A stretch of DNA of 9,623 bases from Bacteroidota bacterium (GTDB taxonomy: Bacteria; Bacteroidota; Rhodothermia; Rhodothermales; UBA10348): positions 1-9,623 of the forward strand of contig JACZYK010000077.1 in NCBI GenBank assembly GCA_022571135.1, given 5' to 3'. Under the pieces are notes generated by a model that saw only the letters and a list, made by a program, of their open reading frames with translations, was not told the origin of the DNA and made no database searches. Positions within the stretch are counted from its first letter, which is position 1. Every line of letters starts with the position of its first letter. Below, piece by piece: positions 7,314 to 9,623 of this stretch. Position numbers and translations under genes: made by a program.

Positions 7314-8758
7314 GCTTTCGCATATCGGACATCGATTCGTACCTGGATCTGGTCGCGCGCTGGGCGCCTGCAGAACCGTTGCCGTGTCCGATTGCGTATC
7401 ACGCCCGGCGGCGGGCCGACCAAGTCGCCATTCAGGGCCCTGAGGGAGACCTCTCGTACCGGCAACTCGACCGGGCTGTCCGCGCCTACGTTGTCGGGCT
7501 GAAGGATTCCGGGGCGGGTCGGGGCGCACGGTTGGCCGTTCAGCCGATCGACCAAGTCCACGCGATTCTGATATTGTTCGCAGGAATGCGGATCGGGGCC
7601 AGTACATTGCTTCTCAGTACCAGACTTCCTGAAGAGGCGCTCACGGACGCACTCAGGGCTACCGGAGCCGAGACGCTCCTGAACGTTGCCCCAACTGCCG
7701 TGACAGGAAACGACACGGATGAAGTCACGAACGACGCGCAAAGCGAATTAATCGATCCTTCGATTCGGGCAACTGTATTGTTTACTTCCGGAAGCAGCGG
7801 AGCACCCCGCGCTGCGGTGCACTCGGCGGCGAATCACTTCTCCAGTGCGCTCGGATCGAGTTCAGCGCTTGCGCTGGCTCCTGGAGATGCCTGGTTGATG
7901 GCCCTTCCCCTGTATCATGTGGGAGGTCTGGCGATTGTATTCCGCTGCTTTACATCGGGCGCAACCCTCGTGCTCAGGGATGAGAAAGCTTCCCTCGGCG
8001 AGAGCCTTCGAAGGGAACGAGTCTCGCATGTATCACTGGTAGCCACACAACTGGGTCGACTTCTGGCCGAGGATGAACCGGCCCCGGCTACGCTCCGAGA
8101 GGTGCTCGTCGGAGGCGGGATCGTGTCCTCAGGCCTGATCAAGCGAGCGATCCGATCGGGCTATCCGATAAGGACAACGTATGGTTCGACCGAGACGGCC
8201 TCCCAGGTGGCTACATCACAGCTATGGACGGACGAAAGAGAGGCGTATCCGGCGGGGCGCAGCCTTCCAAACTTCAAGATCAGGATTGCCTTCGACCGGG
8301 AGATTATCGTAAAGGGCGATCCGTTGTTCATGGGGTACCTGAGCCCGGAAGGCATTGACCGTGCGATCGACGATGAGGGATGGTATCGAACGGGCGATCT
8401 GGGCGTTCTGGACAGCGGTGAACTCACGGTCATCGGACGCAAGGATGCGATGTTCATCTCGGGCGGTGAGAATATTCAACCCGAAGAGATCGAGCGGGAG
8501 ATCCTGAATTGTGAGGGAGTTTCTTCGGCCATCGTCGTTCCCGTACCCGACGTCGAATTCGGACAGCGCCCGGTGGCTTTCGTTGACATGAGGGAAGACG
8601 ATTTTGATTCCATTCGTCTCGTGCTCGAGCGACGTCTTCCCCATTTCAAAATTCCGGATGCTTTCTTCCCCTTAACAGGAGACGAATTGGAGGCTTCGAC
8701 CAAAGCGCGGCGTTCCGAGTTTCAGCTACGCGCAGCCGAGCTGGCAGCCATGCATTGA
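7310..8758 (+). CDS. menE: o-Succinylbenzoate-CoA ligase MenE
   Basis: Activates OSB with ATP and loads it onto CoA, supplying MenB's substrate. 482 aa, normal for MenE. ANL-superfamily motifs in order: P-loop LFTSGSSGAPRAAV (res. 157-170), ALPLYHVGGLAIVF (198-211, the MenE-type PLYHVGG), VLVGGGIVS (265-273), TYGSTETAS (290-298), GWYRTGDLG (357-365), hinge region GRKDAMFISGGENIQPEEIE (376-395) and the C-terminal STKARR (463-468) with Lys465 as the expected adenylation lysine. Two departures from consensus are visible: the P-loop Lys of TSGTTGxPKG is Arg167, and the Gly before the C-terminal Lys is Thr464. ATG 7310 is chosen because it overlaps the menC stop and precedes the conserved region; the frame is open further upstream inside menC. 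It is the last men gene, with no gene in the next ~300 bp. Confidence 0.95.
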   Translation: MSFRISDIDSYLDLVARWAPAEPLPCPIAYHARRRADQVAIQGPEGDLSYRQLDRAVRAYVVGLKDSGAGRGARLAVQPIDQVHAILILFAGMRIGASTLLLSTRLPEEALTDALRATGAETLLNVAPTAVTGNDTDEVTNDAQSELIDPSIRATVLFTSGSSGAPRAAVHSAANHFSSALGSSSALALAPGDAWLMALPLYHVGGLAIVFRCFTSGATLVLRDEKASLGESLRRERVSHVSLVATQLGRLLAEDEPAPATLREVLVGGGIVSSGLIKRAIRSGYPIRTTYGSTETASQVATSQLWTDEREAYPAGRSLPNFKIRIAFDREIIVKGDPLFMGYLSPEGIDRAIDDEGWYRTGDLGVLDSGELTVIGRKDAMFISGGENIQPEEIEREILNCEGVSSAIVVPVPDVEFGQRPVAFVDMREDDFDSIRLVLERRLPHFKIPDAFFPLTGDELEASTKARRSEFQLRAAELAAMH

Positions 8759-8818
8759 GACTCCCCGCGCCAGAGCGAGAGAATTCTTAGCCAGGAGGGC
8801 TTGCTCGGCCGGCCTTTA

Positions 8819-8983
8819 CTAGTGCTTACTCGCATAAATACGCGTACATCCGAGCGCCGTTGCATCCCGTCCGACCTCGTTGTGTCTCCTTGCCGTAGCC
8901 CCGCTATGCCGCGTCGGCACGCCTTGCCGGCCGGGCGCATCGTCACTCTCCGTGTTACGCGGATTTATCCGACAAAACACTAG
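8819..8983. mobile_element. 165-bp fold-back, MITE-like element
   Basis: The two ends are imperfect inverted repeats of 27 bp. The left arm (8819-8845) and the reverse complement of the right arm (8957-8983) agree at 22 of 27 positions by hand alignment, including CTAGTG at the tips and ATAAAT and CGCGT inside. Some complementarity continues inwards (blocks around 8849-8873 against 8924-8950), so the whole element could fold into one long interrupted hairpin centred near 8901. Both ends carry CTAG, which fits either a TA or CTAG target duplication. A TA duplication is typical of IS630/Tc1-mariner-type MITEs. Short open frames run through both strands but mirror each other (ends read like TRIYPTKH and TRIYASKH), which is the signature of a palindrome and not of genes. 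No transposase is present. The rest of the 305-bp gap is a 60-bp spacer after menE and the terminator and leader region described separately. Confidence 0.6.
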
Positions 8984-8998
8984 CGCGTCGGAAGTCTG

Positions 8999-9021
8999 AG
9001 GGTTCTGCGTGCAACCCTTTT
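8999..9021 (+). terminator. Probable intrinsic terminator of the men operon
   Basis: AGGGTT and AACCCT form a 6-bp stem around the 8-nt loop CTGCGTGC, running into TTTT at 9018-9021. It is modest in strength but lies where a terminator is expected, between menE and an apparently separate gene, just beyond the fold-back element. It could instead be a leader hairpin of the downstream gene. Confidence 0.5.
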
Positions 9022-9063
9022 GATTGTATTTCGTAGCCACACCCTAATCAAATAGCATGACCG

Positions 9064-9306
9064 ATGTTCAAGGATAAATCGAAGCTGCTTCTGCTCGGCG
9101 CTCTTGTATTACTTTTCGTCGTTTTGACGAACGGAGTCTTTAATATCCATTTGGGACTGTTTCGAGGCGGTCCGCTTGGCACGATCATGCTGATTGCACT
9201 GGCCACCTGGTGCTTCACTCGTTCGGGCGGATGCTTCAAGGGGTGTTGCCGGCCTCAGGAGAGAAAGGCCGAAGAGCCGGCTAAGCAAGCCGAAGACGAA
9301 GCCTGA
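9064..9306 (+). CDS. Small membrane protein with Cys-rich C-terminal tail
   Basis: 80 aa, family not recognised. One hydrophobic segment spans residues about 8-23 (LLLLGALVLLFVVLTN) and a second about 36-51 (GPLGTIMLIALATWCF), separated by a short Gly-containing loop. After the second helix come Cys57, Cys61 and Cys62 with basic residues, then a charged Glu/Lys/Ala tail (residues 64-80). Cys50 is at the end of helix two. The positive charges at both ends suggest both termini face the cytoplasm. The cysteines could be a lipidation, metal or disulfide site, but no known motif is complete. The ATG at 9064 gives a lysine-rich start; an overlapping ATG at 9057 is in another frame and stops after six codons. 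Codon composition and two clean helices make a real gene likely. A weak promoter-like pair TTGATT (9020) and TAATCA (9045) with 19-nt spacing lies upstream. Confidence 0.65.
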   Translation: MFKDKSKLLLLGALVLLFVVLTNGVFNIHLGLFRGGPLGTIMLIALATWCFTRSGGCFKGCCRPQERKAEEPAKQAEDEA

Positions 9307-9309
9307 CCA

Positions 9310-9354
9310 CGGCGAACGAACCCGATCAAAACTCGTTCACCGACATTCACGGTG
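9310..9354 (+). promoter_or_regulatory. Competing leader hairpins before the hydrolase
   Basis: Immediately after the small-gene stop, CGGCGAACGA (9310-9319) can pair with TCGTTCACCG (9333-9342), 9 of 10 positions. CCACGGCGAA (9307-9316) can instead pair imperfectly with TTCACGGTGG (9346-9355), and CACCG (9338-9342) can pair with CGGTG (9350-9354). These pairings exclude one another. They sit directly upstream of the strong terminator hairpin at 9362, which is the arrangement of an attenuator or riboregulatory leader. No known riboswitch family is recognised. Confidence 0.4.
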
Positions 9355-9361
9355 GCGAAAC

Positions 9362-9405
9362 TGCGCCGCGCGTCCGAAGTGTGACGCGGCTGGCGCATTT
9401 TCTTT
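9362..9405 (+). terminator. Strong intrinsic-terminator structure abutting the next ATG
   Basis: TGCGCC (9362-9367) pairs with GGCGCA (9392-9397), then GC with GC, and GCGTC (9370-9374) with GACGC (9383-9387). This gives about 13 base pairs with two single-base bulges on the 3' arm and loop CGAAGTGT. The T-rich tract TTTTCTTT (9398-9405) follows directly. It can terminate transcripts from the small membrane-protein gene. The next base is the A of the hydrolase ATG, so the terminator leaves no room for a ribosome binding site. Confidence 0.75.
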
Positions 9406-9623
9406 ATGCAGCTTTTCTACAGGTCTTACGGCGAAGGTCACCCACTCATCATTCTACATGGATTGCTGGGATCGAGCGGTAACTGGCACGCGCTGGCGGG
9501 AAAGGTTTTCAGCCGGGAGTATCGGGTATTGACCATCGATCAGCGAAACCATGGCCGAAGTCCCCACTCGGACGAGTTTTCGTACGATGTCATGGTGGAT
9601 GATCTGATCGGGCTCATGGATGA
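9406..9623 (+). CDS. Alpha/beta hydrolase, YbfF-like esterase, 3' end cut by window edge
   Basis: Only the first 72 codons are in the window. The start MQLFYRSYGEGHPL leads into the oxyanion-loop motif LHGLLGSSGNW (residues about 18-28). The strand-turn DQRNHGRSPHSDEFSYDVM (from about residue 45) follows. These match YbfF-type esterases/acyl-CoA thioesterases of the alpha/beta hydrolase fold. The nucleophile elbow and the Asp/His of the triad lie outside the window, so activity cannot be judged. The ATG at 9406 is the only reasonable start because an in-frame TGA at 9382 closes the frame upstream. It begins directly after the T-tract of the terminator hairpin, with no Shine-Dalgarno sequence. 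It is a distinct gene from menH, and nothing ties it to the menaquinone pathway except position. Confidence 0.9.
   Translation, partial: MQLFYRSYGEGHPLIILHGLLGSSGNWHALAGKVFSREYRVLTIDQRNHGRSPHSDEFSYDVMVDDLIGLMD

Noticed and set aside
8791..8817. AGG...GGC / GCC...CCT hairpin with TTT as a menE terminator
   Set aside because: Only 3+3 base pairs around a 2x2 internal mismatch; too weak compared with the hairpin at 8999-9021.
8801..8983. 60-codon + strand frame and the opposing 8819-9040 - strand frame
   Set aside because: Both run through the fold-back element and their termini mirror each other, which a palindrome produces automatically; neither has recognisable domains.
9194..9532. 112-codon + strand frame spanning the small gene and the hydrolase start
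   Set aside because: Overlaps two better-supported frames and the terminator hairpin; its sequence has no family features.
1..9623. CRISPR array, tRNA, rRNA or phage genes
   Set aside because: No regularly spaced direct repeats, no tRNA-like cloverleaf or rRNA signature, and no integrase, capsid or transposase sequences were seen.

Overview
The window carries an almost complete menaquinone (vitamin K2) biosynthesis operon on the + strand. It lies in a bacterium of moderately high GC content, and I place it tentatively in Bacteroidota sensu lato, near the Rhodothermia/Balneolia side. Three things point there: the tight menF-menD-menH-menB-menA-menC-menE order, a small DUF7009-type protein (a family I remember mainly from Bacteroidota), and the near absence of Shine-Dalgarno sequences upstream of the starts. 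The taxonomic call is an inference.

Layout: menF (isochorismate synthase, cut by the left edge) overlaps menD (SEPHCHC synthase, probable TTG start). A 112-aa DUF7009-like gene follows, then menH (SHCHC synthase), menB (DHNA-CoA synthase), menA (DHNA polyprenyltransferase), menC (o-succinylbenzoate synthase) and menE (OSB-CoA ligase, overlapping menC by an ATGA junction). Together these take chorismate to demethylmenaquinone through isochorismate, SEPHCHC, SHCHC, OSB, OSB-CoA and DHNA-CoA. Two steps are not encoded here: the DHNA-CoA thioesterase and the final methyltransferase (MenG/UbiE). Small hairpins lie in the menB-menA and menA-menC gaps.

The roughly 305-bp gap after menE has no convincing gene. 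It holds a 165-bp fold-back element (8819-8983) with 27-bp imperfect terminal inverted repeats ending in CTAG on both sides, which looks like a non-autonomous MITE-like insertion. A terminator-like hairpin follows it and probably ends the men transcript.

Downstream is an 80-aa two-helix membrane protein with a cysteine-rich cytoplasmic-type tail. A short leader comes next, with mutually exclusive hairpins and a strong intrinsic-terminator structure whose T-tract ends directly against the ATG of a YbfF-like alpha/beta hydrolase. That hydrolase is cut by the right edge. The men cluster is a standard pathway. The less ordinary items are the fold-back element, the attenuator-like leader, and the DUF7009 gene embedded in the operon.
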